Assembly (NCBI GenBank): GCA_025200525.1
Contig: CM045763.1
Location: 85,154,131-85,218,130 of the forward strand
Source: Camellia lanceoleosa
Taxonomy: Eukaryota; Streptophyta; Magnoliopsida; Ericales; Theaceae
Direction: 5' to 3'
DNA: 64,000 bases
A program made the translations under genes and the position numbers. The notes below the pieces were generated by a model. That model was not told the origin of the DNA and ran no database searches. It saw nothing but the letters and a program-made list of their open reading frames with translations. This document shows, piece after piece, positions 34,761 to 45,518 of the stretch. The number at the start of each line of letters is the position of its first letter. The first letter of the stretch is position 1.

Positions 34761-35857
34761 TTAATTTCAATCATGTGGAAAAAATGAGAAATCAAACCAT
34801 CAATGCAATATATTCCCCTCGGTACCTAGATTACCTTCCTCAACCTTTTCTGCTGTAATTCTATCTTCAGTGTTGCTGCACATTCAATTCTGTCAGTGTA
34901 CAGTTCGAGGGAATGAGTAGGATGATCATGATCGATCGCGATGCAATTGCAAACTAGTGGGTTCTTACTAAATTCGTCACGAGCCAAAATTTTGCCAATC
35001 TAGATGCTGCTATAATGGGCCAATACCGTGGGCTCATGATCATCACTTTTTTTACATGTTAATGTTCTTGACAAATTCTGTCTTTGAATATGAAATTGAA
35101 ATTACAACACCAATTGGTGAAAGGGGAAAGAAACTCACATTGATGCCACCAGAAAATAGAATGGAATTGCTCAGATACACTTTAAAATAATAATAATAAT
35201 AATAATAATAATAATTAATTCATTATGGTTTGAACATCCAAAAGTGCCAAAAGCTCCAGATGTGTCATTCATTGCAGAAATAATGCCCTAGAAAAACATG
35301 TGCATAACACCAAAAACACAACAAAAACAGAAGGCCTCCAGTGTATTTGGTTGCATTCACAACCTGTATAACCCTCTTTTTTTTCTTTTTCTTTTTCAAT
35401 TTTATATTAAAATCATAGCCAAAAAGGGCTGTGGAAATATTTGCTAACAACCTGAAAAGACACTTGAAAAGAACCAACTGCTTCCAACTGTACTAGTATA
35501 TACAAGGTTAATTGACAAAGACAATATAATCAGAGGGAAATGCTATGGTCCGAAGAATGTACTCCCAAATTTTGCAGAGGAAGCAATATGTGAATCAGAA
35601 ACGTAGTATAGCTGAGCTCACTAAAGGTTTGTTAACAGTAAAGAATACCCAGCTTGCATCAAAGCAGCTTGTATAATAGATATATATATATCAACCCAAA
35701 TCATCCATGACTACCAATCAGCAAACTAAAATGAAAGACAGAGCAACATGCAATCTTACAACTACACTATAGAGTTCCTTAGTTACGCTTCATACAAAAG
35801 AACATTGTCATATTTCGGACGATCAAAAATATGCTATGTCTATCATGGGTTCACTTA
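34761..35857. other. Intergenic between prefoldin and PRA1-family genes
   Basis: No gene recognised. Contains an ATA/AAT microsatellite at about 35188-35213. Confidence 0.6.
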
Positions 35858-36018
35858 TGGTGTGTTTGGTTAGGGAATTTGGGGAGGGATTTGGAAAGGG
35901 AAAGGGAAAAGGTGTGTGAAACTATGTGAAATATATACATATTTTATTCACATTTCACCTACCTTTTCCATTTCCCTTTCCAAATCCCTTCCCAAATCCC
36001 CCAACCAAACACAGCATT
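35858..36018. mobile_element. Foldback MITE with about 60-bp arms
   Basis: GGTGTGTTTGGTTAGGGAAT ... GGATTTGGAAAGGGAAA is mirrored by TTTCCCTTTCCAAATCCCTT ... CCCCCAACCAAACACAGC. The arms are imperfect but continuous. Elements beginning GGTGTGTTTGG and ending CCAAACACA-type are common plant MITEs. It lies in the 3' flank of the minus-strand PRA1-family gene. Confidence 0.75.
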
Positions 36019-37558
36019 AGGAGAAATTGCAGCCCAACAAATGTCATTTCACCTATTCCATATTCACAGCCCTTTCATCATGATCTCCTACCCCAAAATA
36101 TCAAGTATTTTTCCTTCAATAACACCAGCCAAAAAGAGTAACTAAACAAAAAACACTGGAAAGTAGGAAAAATACAATGCGGGAAGGGGGAAAAAGAAAA
36201 GAGAACAAAAGACATAAACAAAAAGTAAAACGTATAAAAATCAATAGCTTGTTTTTATTGAATTCTCTATGACATGTCACAAAAAACATATCTGTCACAA
36301 TCTCAATTCATATTCTTGCATAAGTGATCAAATACAACAATAATAACTACACAAAACCAACTTAAATAATAATAATGGACAAATCCTTATGAAAGTTAAA
36401 TCATCACAATAGCAGCACCACCACCATAGACCTATGTTTTGCAATCGTTACCAGGAGATGTAAACAGCTAATAAGCAAAAGAGCACAGATTCCTTTTATT
36501 ATAATTTTCTTCTTCTTCTTCAACCACGACGACGACGACGACGATAGTCCTAAGTTTTGCAGTAAACAGTTAATTGGCTACCAAGAGATGTCAACTAATT
36601 GGCAAAATAGGATCGATAGAGCTCTCTCTCTCTCTCTCTCTCTCTAGAAAGCATAATGAGTATATAATTGAACAAAAATGCACATTCACTATTCTCATAA
36701 GTGATTGAATGCAATCTTCCAGTATTATTCTAGGAAAGTATACTAACATTTGCTATCTCAAAATTACTTTTCCAATTATTTTTGTTTGGCAAATGATACC
36801 TGCACCAAGGACAAGCATATTTCGGAAGCGATGACCTCTGTCTCTCAAGCTCCAACAATCTCTATGCTATCTCAAAACTATACAACATGTTTTGCTGGAT
36901 GAAGAATCCATGAGACAGCCACATATTTAAAATTGCCAACAAATCCATGTTTTCTTTCCATGGGGAGTATAAAGTAATGTGGATACAACCATATTCATTT
37001 TGCTTGTCATAAAAAGGTATCCAAATTCAATTTAGGTCAAGAAACAATGTATTAAATGGTTATACTTAAATTAAGAAAAGGAACTGTGTAACTAATCTGA
37101 GCAGCCACAAACAGGATAAAGACATAGTACCTTCTTGCTTTACAGGATTAGTAGCATAAGGTTCGACAATGACTCTTACATTACTAGTAGCATAAGACAA
37201 GAATTTCACTAGTAAATTAACCTCTAATACAATTCAGTCAAGCAATTTGAGAAGGCAGTACATACCATTTTCATTAACATATAACATAAACAAACAAACA
37301 AACTTGTTATAACACTTCTCAAGACTATGCAAGTGCAAAAGGCCTGAAAAAAAAAAAAAAAAAAAAGGTCACCTGCCAAAATACAAACTTGTAGCCAATT
37401 TAATCAAATCAAATCAATAAACAACCAAATTCCATTGAAATAATTATAACACTTACTACACACAAAAAATGAGAAAACCCAAATTACCCATTTTGGATTA
37501 GAATTCTGAGGACCCAAAATTGCCAACAATGAAACCAATTCCATCACCATAAATATAT
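36019..37558. other. 3' flank of the PRA1-family gene
   Basis: AT-rich sequence with a GAC trinucleotide run (about 36524-36543), a CT run (about 36621-36643) and an A-run near 37347-37367. It probably includes the PRA1-family 3' UTR just left of 37559. No other gene was seen. Confidence 0.55.
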
Positions 37559-38200
37559 TCAACCACGAGTATAAGTCGGCCGCATTGGCCGATCGCCGCC
37601 AACAACCGAGAGCAAACCGCCCTCAGCCACCTCCTGCTCGTCCAAAAACAAATCCTCTGTAAGCCTAAACGCCGCATGCAAGCCAACAATTAAAAGCCCA
37701 ATTATCAGCGAAACCAACACATTCAAACCCACATTAGTAAAAACCAGAGCAATTACAGTGACCAAACTGAGCACAACAAGAACAACCCGATCATCAATTG
37801 TGCGATTAAACAACATAATTGGGTGATCACGCAAGAAGTAGAGATACAACCAACCCACGAACAAAGCCAAGAACACGATCATCGAAACGGGATGGTATAT
37901 GAGGCTGACGAACACTATGATCAGCATCACCAAAGTGTAGTTGACTCGGAAGTAGTAGAGATTTTTTTTGATTCGAGACATGGACTCGGCGTAGCTGTAG
38001 GGTCGAGAGAAGGAAGAGAAGTCGAAGAGCTCTTTCCATGGGCGCCGCGTGGCCATTAGGGATTGAGTCTGGGCTTTGGCGCGAGAGATGAAGGTTGACG
38101 GTGGCGGTGGTGGTGGTGGCGGCGGCGGACGCGGCGGCCGTCTGCTGCTGGTGGCGGTGGTGGGGGACGTTCCATAACTAGATGGTGATTTGTTTGACAT
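37559..38200 (-). CDS. PRA1-family (prenylated Rab acceptor) membrane protein
   Basis: Single-exon gene of 213 aa. The start is the ATG at 38200; frame upstream is open but lacks another ATG. The N-terminus has a polyproline tract (about residues 22-34), then [34 protein letters not shown] and two hydrophobic blocks (about residues 90-130 and 140-180). It ends with [18 protein letters not shown] and a short hydrophilic tail. This is the PRA1 domain plan: two hairpin membrane regions separated by an FLRDHP-type loop. The C-terminal part most resembles Arabidopsis PRA1.E/D/F-type members. PRA1 proteins sit in ER, Golgi and endosomal membranes and bind Rab GTPases in vesicle traffic. No breaks are seen. 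Confidence 0.92.
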   Translation of the reverse strand: MSNKSPSSYGTSPTTATSSRRPPRPPPPPPPPPPSTFISRAKAQTQSLMATRRPWKELFDFSSFSRPYSYAESMSRIKKNLYYFRVNYTLVMLIIVFVSLIYHPVSMIVFLALFVGWLYLYFLRDHPIMLFNRTIDDRVVLVVLSLVTVIALVFTNVGLNVLVSLIIGLLIVGLHAAFRLTEDLFLDEQEVAEGGLLSVVGGDRPMRPTYTRG

Positions 38201-38229
38201 TTTGGATCCACAAACAACACAGATCAACT

Positions 38230-38231
38230 AG

Positions 38232-38266
<35 letters not shown>

Positions 38267-38275
38267 CTAACCCTA
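38230..38275. promoter_or_regulatory. GA run and telo-box-like AAACCCTAACCCTAG in the PRA1-family leader
   Basis: A GA microsatellite (about 38235-38261) and AAACCCTAACCCTAG lie within 75 bp upstream of the start codon. Telomere-like boxes are common in plant housekeeping promoters and leaders. The role is inferred. Confidence 0.45.
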
Positions 38276-38339
38276 GAAGGGCTCTGTGGGTGGTGGGTTT
38301 CTCTCTGATAACAGCGGTGGGAGGAGGAGGAGGGGACGG

Positions 38340-38975
38340 AGGCCAGGCTGGGAATTAAAAAGTTTTCATTGGTTTCAGTTTTGAGAATTTATTTATTTAT
38401 TTATTTTTTTATTTTAAATGAAACTTTTTAATATTTTAAATAATTTTTTAAAATAAAAATGATTTGTGGCATAAAAAGTTGAGTACTAATATCCCTAATT
38501 TTTATTTTGGGTAACTGTTTTATTTTTTTTTTGTTTTTTTTTTACCTTATATGGAAATTAGAGACATTAATGCCTAACTTTTTAGTGTCACAAATCAAAA
38601 TCCTTTTTTTAAATTTAAAAGTTACATAACATAAATATACGTATAATATTTATGATTTTTTTTAAAAACTTTTTTACTAAATGTCAAAAGTATATATATA
38701 TATATAAAAAGAATAATTTATTATATTTTTTATATTTTTATATATTTATTAATTTTTTAGAATATATTTTGCACAAATATTTTACTGTATATCTTAAAAA
38801 GTAAAAAAAAAAATTATTTAAAATTTTAAAAATAGTTACTAAATATAAAAAATATAAAAAACAAAAAAACTAAATTTTTAAAAAACTAAATTTAAAAAAC
38901 TGAAACTAAACATACTATTTGTTTCTTTTTTTTTTTTTTTAAAAAAAAACCTAGTGTTTCACTCATGCTATGAAC
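38340..38975. other. AT-rich intergenic
   Basis: No coding potential seen, only A/T homopolymers and short TA runs. Confidence 0.6.
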
Positions 38976-39452
38976 GAGTTGTGTTTACAATTATTTGTAT
39001 ATGTATGTGAATTGCGATTTTTAATTTTTTTTTTTTCACATAGAGAAAGGAATATAACAAATGCAGCATATCTTTAATAAAATATTTTATGTTTGCTTTT
39101 ATTCAAAATTTAAAAATAATGTACGGACAAAATTTATAACTAAATTAAGAAAAATTTATTCCTAACAATATTTTTTTTACTTCTATATAAATATTTAAAA
39201 AAATAAACTTGAAAAATTGTTTACAATTATTTGTATATATATGTGAATTGTTATTTTTAAATGCTTTTTTTTTGGCACACAGAAAAAGAAATATAACAAA
39301 TGCAGTATATCTTCAATCAATTATTTTATGTTTACTTTTATTCAAAATTTAAAAATAAGACAAAATTTATAACTAAATTAAGAAAAAATTTATTCCAAAC
39401 CACATTTTTTTACCTCTATATAAATATTTAAAAAAAAAAAACTGAAAAAGGT
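38976..39452. repeat. Tandem duplication of about 235 bp, two copies
   Basis: The block with GTTTACAATTATTTGTATAT, ATATAACAAATGCAG, ATTCAAAATTTAAAAATA and TATATAAATATTTAAAAAAA occurs at about 38980-39214 and again at 39218-39450. The copies are about 85% alike by eye. Confidence 0.8.
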
Positions 39453-39654
39453 AGTCAATATAAATATTATACATTAAGCAAAAAAATGTGGTTAGCAATT
39501 ATGTTTACATAAATTTGTTATAGTTTTAATTTCAAAGTTAAAATATATATATATATATATTTTAAAAACATTTTATTTAGGTAGTATCAAATAGAATTTT
39601 CTTAACAAAAAGGAAAGTTATAAAATTTTGTTGTAAATTTGCAAATTTCTATTG

Positions 39655-40075
39655 TTGGAAACGGGGATACTGTTGTGCCTTAAACACAACAGTTATTTCT
39701 ATGCTCTTTGTGGGAGATCGTCCCGAGTGTTTTTCGATAATCTGAATCGTTCATATTGTAAGGTTCGTTTAGAATATTATTCATGTAAAAAAATCAAGTT
39801 AATCGGATATTCATAACCCTATGATTAGGTCCTAATTGTTTTTAAAAATTTATGAAAGTTATGTTAATCATTCATATTTATAAAAACAAATGTACTTTGC
39901 TTATGGGGTTACATATATCCAATCAACTTGATTTTCTGTGTGGATGATTTAATCGATGAACCCTACAATATGAACAATTCGGACTATAGAAAAACACTAG
40001 GGACGACCTTTCACAAATAGCACAACAGTAACTGTTGTGCCTTAGGCACAACAATATCCCCTTTTTCTCATTGTT
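39655..40075. mobile_element. Long foldback (hairpin) element of about 410 bp
   Basis: The left arm (GGGGATACTGTTGTGCCTTA ... CATATTGTAAGGTTCGTT ... ATCAAGTTAATCGGATAT) is mirrored by the right arm (ATCCAATCAACTTGATTTTC ... AACCCTACAATATG ... GCCTTAGGCACAACAATATC). Each arm is about 170-200 bp. Each end also contains its own small hairpin of GTTGTGCC / GGCACAAC type. There is no coding capacity. Long terminal arms suggest a MULE-type MITE, but no target duplication was confirmed. Confidence 0.8.
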
Positions 40076-40079
40076 AAAC

Positions 40080-41145
40080 ATTCTATTCTACTTACTTATT
40101 TGTTTGTTTGCTTATTTTGGGAGTTTTGATATTTGATTTTTGCTCCACATTCATGGTATTGTTTTATTTATTTTTCTTCTTTTTACTTGATTTTTATATG
40201 ATATTTCTTTCATAGTGCATCTTCGAGTGTATTAGTGAAAATATTCTACACTTAAAATGCACAAAATTACAATATATAGAAAAAAAAAAAAGTAAGTCAT
40301 TGGCCAAAACTAAAAAAACTTTTAGAAAAATGAAAAATAAAAACAAAAGTGAAATTGTTTGAAATAAAAAATGACTTATTTATTTATCAATTAATTTTTA
40401 AAAATAAACTTTTAAAGAAAACAAATAAAACTATATTAAAAAAAAGAGTACAGAAACCAAACATAAAATACAAAATGTAAATGAATTATAAGATTTTCAA
40501 GAAGTGAGACTCAAAAATAAATTTTGTAAAATATTGTCTATTCATATACTTTTTGTGTATGTTTTTTGTACTTCTAATCTTGAAAATGACATTGAAATAA
40601 TTTGCACTTCTAGTATTAGGTCCATCTAATAGCTTTACCAAATACAAATGTAATAAATTTCATAACACAAAACACAAGCAATTGTGAGACAAAGTATCTA
40701 AAAAATAAAATGAAAGTAATGTTCAATGATAATGTAGAAACACACCTGACATTTTAATTGAAAGTATAACTAGATAAATTGTCATAGAAGAGGAAGACAA
40801 CCTTTATTTTTTATCACAACAATTATATAACTCAATATATAATTTTAATGTCTCTCATCCTTCCACAAGTTCAATTCTCTATCAATATTAGAATGAATGT
40901 ATAAACCAAAAAATGAAATATTGAGAAGACAAACAGATGCGGTTTGAGACCTTGCAATTGCTAAATTCTATTAATTAATAGTTATTAGGTTTCAATGGTC
41001 GGACTTTTAATATTTTGTTAGTCATTAAAGCTAAGTTATTTGGTTTCATCTATATTCACTTGATAATTTGATAATAAACACGTGTCAAACCTTTATACAA
41101 ATACTTGACACATTTTTTTAGCATTATTAATTAAATACATAGTGT
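40080..41145. other. AT-rich intergenic
   Basis: No gene, RNA or element recognised. Confidence 0.6.
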
Positions 41146-41680
41146 AATTTTTTTTTCTTTTTTTTTCACAATTACAACATGTTATTTTTTAATAAGAATT
41201 TATATTTGTTTTAGATATTATTTTAATATACAAATTATTTTTTACAATGTAATTTTTTTTTTCTCTTTTTTTTTTTTCACAATTGCAACTTGTTATTTTT
41301 TAATAAGAATTTATATTTGTTGTAAATATTTTTTTAATATAGAAATTATTTTTTTTAGATTTTAATGAAATGTACATTTAATTTTTTTTCTTTCTTTTTA
41401 CAATTGCAACCTTTTTTTTTTTAATAAGAATTTATATTTGTTTTAGATATTTTTTAAATATACAAATTACTTTTTTTAGATTTTAATAAAATGCACAATG
41501 TAATTTTTTCGCAATTGCAACCTATTATTTTTTAATAAAAATTTATATTTGTTTTAGATATTTTTTTAATATACAAATTATTTTTTACGGTATAATTTTT
41601 TTCCCTTTTTTTAGCAATTGTAACCTATTACTAGTTTAAGATAATTTTTTTAATATATAAATTATTTTTTTTAGATTTTT
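41146..41680. repeat. Degenerate tandem repeat, about five copies of roughly 115 bp
   Basis: Each copy has a T-rich stretch, then CACAATTGCAACNTGTTATT, then AATAAGAATTTATATTTGTT, then ATATACAAATTATTTTTT. Copies start near 41150, 41255, 41370, 41485 and 41590 and vary in T-run length. Confidence 0.75.
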
Positions 41681-41932
41681 TATAAAAATAATTTAACAAT
41701 CTCATAATTAACTATATTGTATGAGAGAAGTCACAAAATATTGTGAATTAGGAGAAATCAATAAATTATGAGATTTTTTTTTTATAAATCAAAAAATTTT
41801 AAAATTAAAATTAAAATATTGAAACACCTATAAAACTTGTGAATTAGAAACTCCCTTCTCATTATATAATATAAGATAGATGGATTACATTAACAACCTC
41901 ACGAGGGTTCTCATTAATTCACATTAGTACCT

Positions 41933-42020
41933 TGTTGTGGGGATATATTTTTGAGTATCAACACGTGACAAGGTGACGCCGACGTGTCAGCCGAGGTGCC
42001 ACGTGCTGTGGTAGTTACGC
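41933..42020 (+). mobile_element. Left part of an LTR split by the Tat-like element
   Basis: Begins TGTTGTGGGGATATA and stops at TACGC, where the 10-kb element is inserted. The remainder continues at 52036. The segment is GC-richer than the AT-rich flank to its left. Confidence 0.5.
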
Positions 42021-42425
42021 TGTGGGAGCCGAGTAATTAAAGAGTCGAAGTCTGATACGCACGGGGAGCCGGGTGTTGAACGGCTCCCTTCTGCTCTGCC
42101 AAGACGCCGCGTAGGATCTTTGAGCCGAATAAACTGGAAAAAGCATGTCAGGATGAATGAAAGAATACATAAACAAAAGAAAAAGTAGACTCTGGCCCCG
42201 AGGCTGAAAAATGACTATAAATACAAGAGCTTCAGATTTATAAAGGTATGTAAGAAAACACTTCTATAAACTTATTAAGCAAGCTTTCTGGAGGAGAACT
42301 GACTTGTCCGTCGGAGTGCTAATTCCGGCACCCCCGACCGGAGTTTGTATTTTTGCAGGTGACTAGTAGAGGATCGTTGGCGTCTTCCAGGATCTGAAGA
42401 GTATTTCCAAACCACATTCACCACA
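42021..42425 (+). repeat. 5' LTR of the Tat-like element
   Basis: Starts TGTGGGAGCCGAG and ends TTCACCACA. A TATA-like GACTATAAATACAAG lies at about 42212. From about 42112 onward it is identical by eye to the 3' LTR, while the first 90 bp differ by several single-base gaps. Confidence 0.92.
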
Positions 42426-42460
42426 ATTGGCGCCGTCTGTGGGAATACTCAAATATATCC

Positions 42461-42739
42461 ATGAAAGACGTGACTAAAGATCCCCCGATAGCCACCTACG
42501 AAACCGGACGGAGAGACGACTTCACTCCGGCGTTTACACTCGGAGAGGCAACCGTCAGCAATGACACGCCTCACTCTAGCTCACCAACGATTCTCACACA
42601 GGAGACGATGCAGGCGACCATGGAACAAAGCGATGCAGACCAAACAGAGTTTGGGCGGCATCATCGGCCGAGAACGAACGCCACGCGACCTGGCCTCAGA
42701 GAAAGCAAAGTCCCACCAGGCAAGACTCAAGGTTCTTGA
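42461..42739 (+). pseudogene. gag N-terminal remnant of the Tat-like element
   Basis: Starts at the first ATG after the primer-binding site (MKDVTKDPPIATYET) and stops after 92 codons. The usual gag core and zinc knuckle, seen in the related element at 60996-62953, are absent between here and the protease at about 43000. Gag would form the virus-like particle; this element could not supply it. Confidence 0.65.
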
Positions 42740-42989
42740 GCGATCCCCAAAGGCGGGTCCTCGACGACCTCGCGACCAACAGCGCAATACCGGCGGCCGC
42801 CGCGCCTCAAAGGATTACGTTGAGGAAGTGACAGAGGACGCATGTCGTCCAAGAGGCGTCCCGCTTGGCACCCTCCATATGATATCTGACTGCCGATAGC
42901 TCGATCAGACATACAGTCCAATCGCTTCCAAGCCCTCAAAAGCAGCCACCACCAGCGAAGCGACCCCGGCTCCGAGAGGCGGCAAACAT

Positions 42990-44275
42990 CACCTTCGACG
43001 ACTCTGATTTGAGCGGTGTCACACTCCCTCACGTAGATCCTCTGGTTGTTACGCTACGCGTACATAGGTTTACCGTAGAACGCGTCCTTATCGATCAGGG
43101 AAGTACTTCGAGATTATGTACTATCGAACCTTCATCAAACTCGGGTTCAACGATTCGGATCTAACTCCGGCTCCTATCCTCTATTCGCTTCAACGCCAAC
43201 CCGAGTACCCATTGGGAAAAATCACTACCCGCTCATACGGCTCGAGAACGGTGGTCGCAGAATTCTTGGTCGTCAGGCTACCATCGCCGTACAATCTCAT
43301 CATGGGGCGATCGTGGTTACATACCCTGCAGGCCGTCCCAAGCACCTACCACCAGCTGCTACGCTTCCCAACAGAGCATGGCGTTGAGCAGATCCGTGGC
43401 TCCCAGCGGTCAGCCCAAGCATGTTACCTTCTCGCCGCCAGGACGCCGAAGGAACTGCAGGTAAACTCCGTCGAGGTGCCCAGTCGAGAAATCCTGGAAG
43501 ACGTTAGGCGTCAACCAAACGAAAAGGCCACGGAAGGTTTAGACCGGGTTGACATCGATGGAAGCCCGGAAAAGTTTTTTATGATCGGCGCCTCTCTGAG
43601 CCAAGTCGACAAGCAGCAACTGATCGCTTTCTTACTCGGCAACCTCGACGTCTTTGCGTGGACCCCGTATGAAATGCCGGGAATAGACCCAGCGGTCTCG
43701 CAGCATCACCTCAATGTCGACCCTCAGTGCAAGCCGATCATTCAAAAAGGCCGGCGATCCTCCGCAGAACACACTGCCGCCGTTGTCGAGGAAGTTGACA
43801 AATTGCTTGACGCCGGGGCAATCAGAGAAGTCACCTATCCCACGTGGCTCTCCAACACAGTGGTGGTGAAAAAGAAGAATGGCACCTGGCGAGTGTGTGT
43901 CGATTTTACGGATCTGAACAAAGCTTGCCCCAAAGACTGCTTTCCCTTGCCTAGAATTGACCAACTCGTCGATCTGACGCACGCCACCGCCAGATGAGTT
44001 TCCTCGACGCCAATACAGGCTACCATCAGATCGCCATGAATCCAGATGATCAGGACAAAACTGCATTCCTCACTCCAAGAGGAACCTACTGCTACAGGGT
44101 TATGCCTTTTGGACTAAAGAATGCAGGGGCGACTTACCAAAGACTGGTCACCACGATGTTCAAAGAACAACTCGGCGCACTATGGAAGTATACATCGGCG
44201 ACATGGTGGTCAAATCTAAAGAAGAACAAAACCATATAGCCGATCTGGAAGAGACATTCAAGACACCCTCATGAA
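42990..44275 (+). pseudogene. Protease and reverse transcriptase region of the Tat-like element
   Basis: The protease active-site motif VLIDQGS lies at about 43085 and the flap/strand region (VVRLPSPYNLIMGRSWLH) at about 43270. The long frame 43116-43997 runs into RT with DVFAWTPYEMPGIDP, WRVCVDFTDLNKACPKD and PLPRIDQLVDL. It then shifts by one base near 43997 and continues as FLDANTGYHQIAMNPDDQDK and PFGLKNAGATYQR. The catalytic YxDD box at 44191-44202 reads Y-I-G-D, so one catalytic Asp is replaced, and a further frameshift lies just before it. RT makes the cDNA; this copy is dead. Confidence 0.9.
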
Positions 44276-45230
44276 GTGCAGAATGGTGAATGCTTCCAAA
44301 TGTGCATTCGGGTTCGGCTCGCAAATTCTGGGCTACATCACAACCATCGAGGAATCGAAGCCAACCCGAGGCAAGTCACAGCAATTTTGGAACTCAGTTC
44401 CCCCCGTTCAGTCAAAGAAGTCCAAAAGCTGATGGGAATGGCCGCTGCACTCAACAGGTTCATCAGCCGATCTACAGATCGTTGCAGACAATTCTTTCAG
44501 ACATTACGCCAGGGCAGAGCTTTCGAATGGTCCGTCGAATGCGAGGCAGCTTTTAGCGGGCTCAAGACCTACCTCCGGACAGTACCTCTTCTAACAACAC
44601 CCGCCACCGGTGACCCCCTCATTTTATATATGGTTCTCCGATGTAACGCCAGCAAGTATTGTTAAAAGAGGAGGAAGGGCAGCAGCAGCCAGTGTACTAT
44701 GTGAGCAAGGCGATGGTGGACGCCGAAACACGCTACCTACCGCTAGAAAAACTCGTCTTAGCCCTGGTCATGGCAGCAAGAAAGCTGATGCACTACTTCC
44801 AAGCACACAGCATCAAGGTGCTAACAGATTTCCCCCTTCGATCAGTACTCCGGAATGCAGAAGCATCAGGGCGTGTTTCGAAATGGGCTCTCGAACTCGG
44901 CCAATATGACATTCAGTTTTCACCCAAAACTGCAATCAAGGGGCAGGTGCTTGCCGACTTCGTGGCCGAATTCACAGGGGGGCTCGCCGACCTCAAGCCT
45001 GGGGACCTCCAGCCAAAGACCGAAGTTAGATCAAAGCCAGATTGGAGAGTCTACGTTGGGGACATCTGGCAATTATACTGCGATGGATCGTCTAACCAAC
45101 GGGGCAGCGGCGCAGGCGTCGTGATTATGTCCCCAGACGGCGCAGTCATTGAACAGGCCGTCAAGCTCGGCTTCGAAGCATCAAATAACGAGGCCGAATA
45201 CGAAGCCCTTTTAGCCGGATCATGAACGCA
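44276..45230 (+). pseudogene. RNase H (ancestral type) and start of second RNase H of the Tat-like element
   Basis: After the RT connection (EANPRQVTAILELSSPRSVK) comes the usual Ty3 RNase H (QQQPVYYVSKAMVDAETRYL, LEKLVLALVMAARKL, KVLTDFPLRSVLRN). A second RNase H begins at about 45055 with LYCDGSSNQRGSGAGVVIMS and NNEAEYEALLAG. The second domain is the archaeal-type aRNH known from Tat-lineage elements. Frameshifts at about 44660 and a stop after LLAGS break the frame. Confidence 0.88.
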
Positions 45231-45518
45231 GCGATGTTCTCATGCGGCTATTGGTGTTTTGTGACTCAAAATTGGTAATCAACCGGTGAAGAGTATGCGG
45301 CGAGAGATGAACGTATGGCGGCCTATATGAAAACGGCTAATTCGTTGCTGGCGAAATTCGACCATCACGAACTAAACCAAATAACACGCGATCAAAATAC
45401 ACACGCGGATGCCCTGGCTTGCTTGGCCTCCGCCATCAACTCCGAGCTCAAGCGGACCATCGAAGTGGGCTTCGTCCGAACAATGTCGGCCCTCGGGAGA
45501 CCCACATCGATATCATAG
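45231..45518 (+). pseudogene. Second RNase H, C-terminal part
   Basis: Continues the aRNH fold with VFCDSKLVIN at about 45257 and TRDQNTHADALACLASA at about 45390. The D, E, D, D catalytic set is therefore present in the DNA although the frame is broken near 45225-45300. Confidence 0.75.

Noticed and set aside
36524..36543. GAC trinucleotide run as a coding aspartate or arginine tract
   Set aside because: No open reading frame of useful length surrounds it; it is a microsatellite in the PRA1-family 3' flank.
43632..44066. Minus-strand frame opposite RT
   Set aside because: Shadow of the RT frame, which carries WRVCVDF and FLDANTGYHQI motifs.
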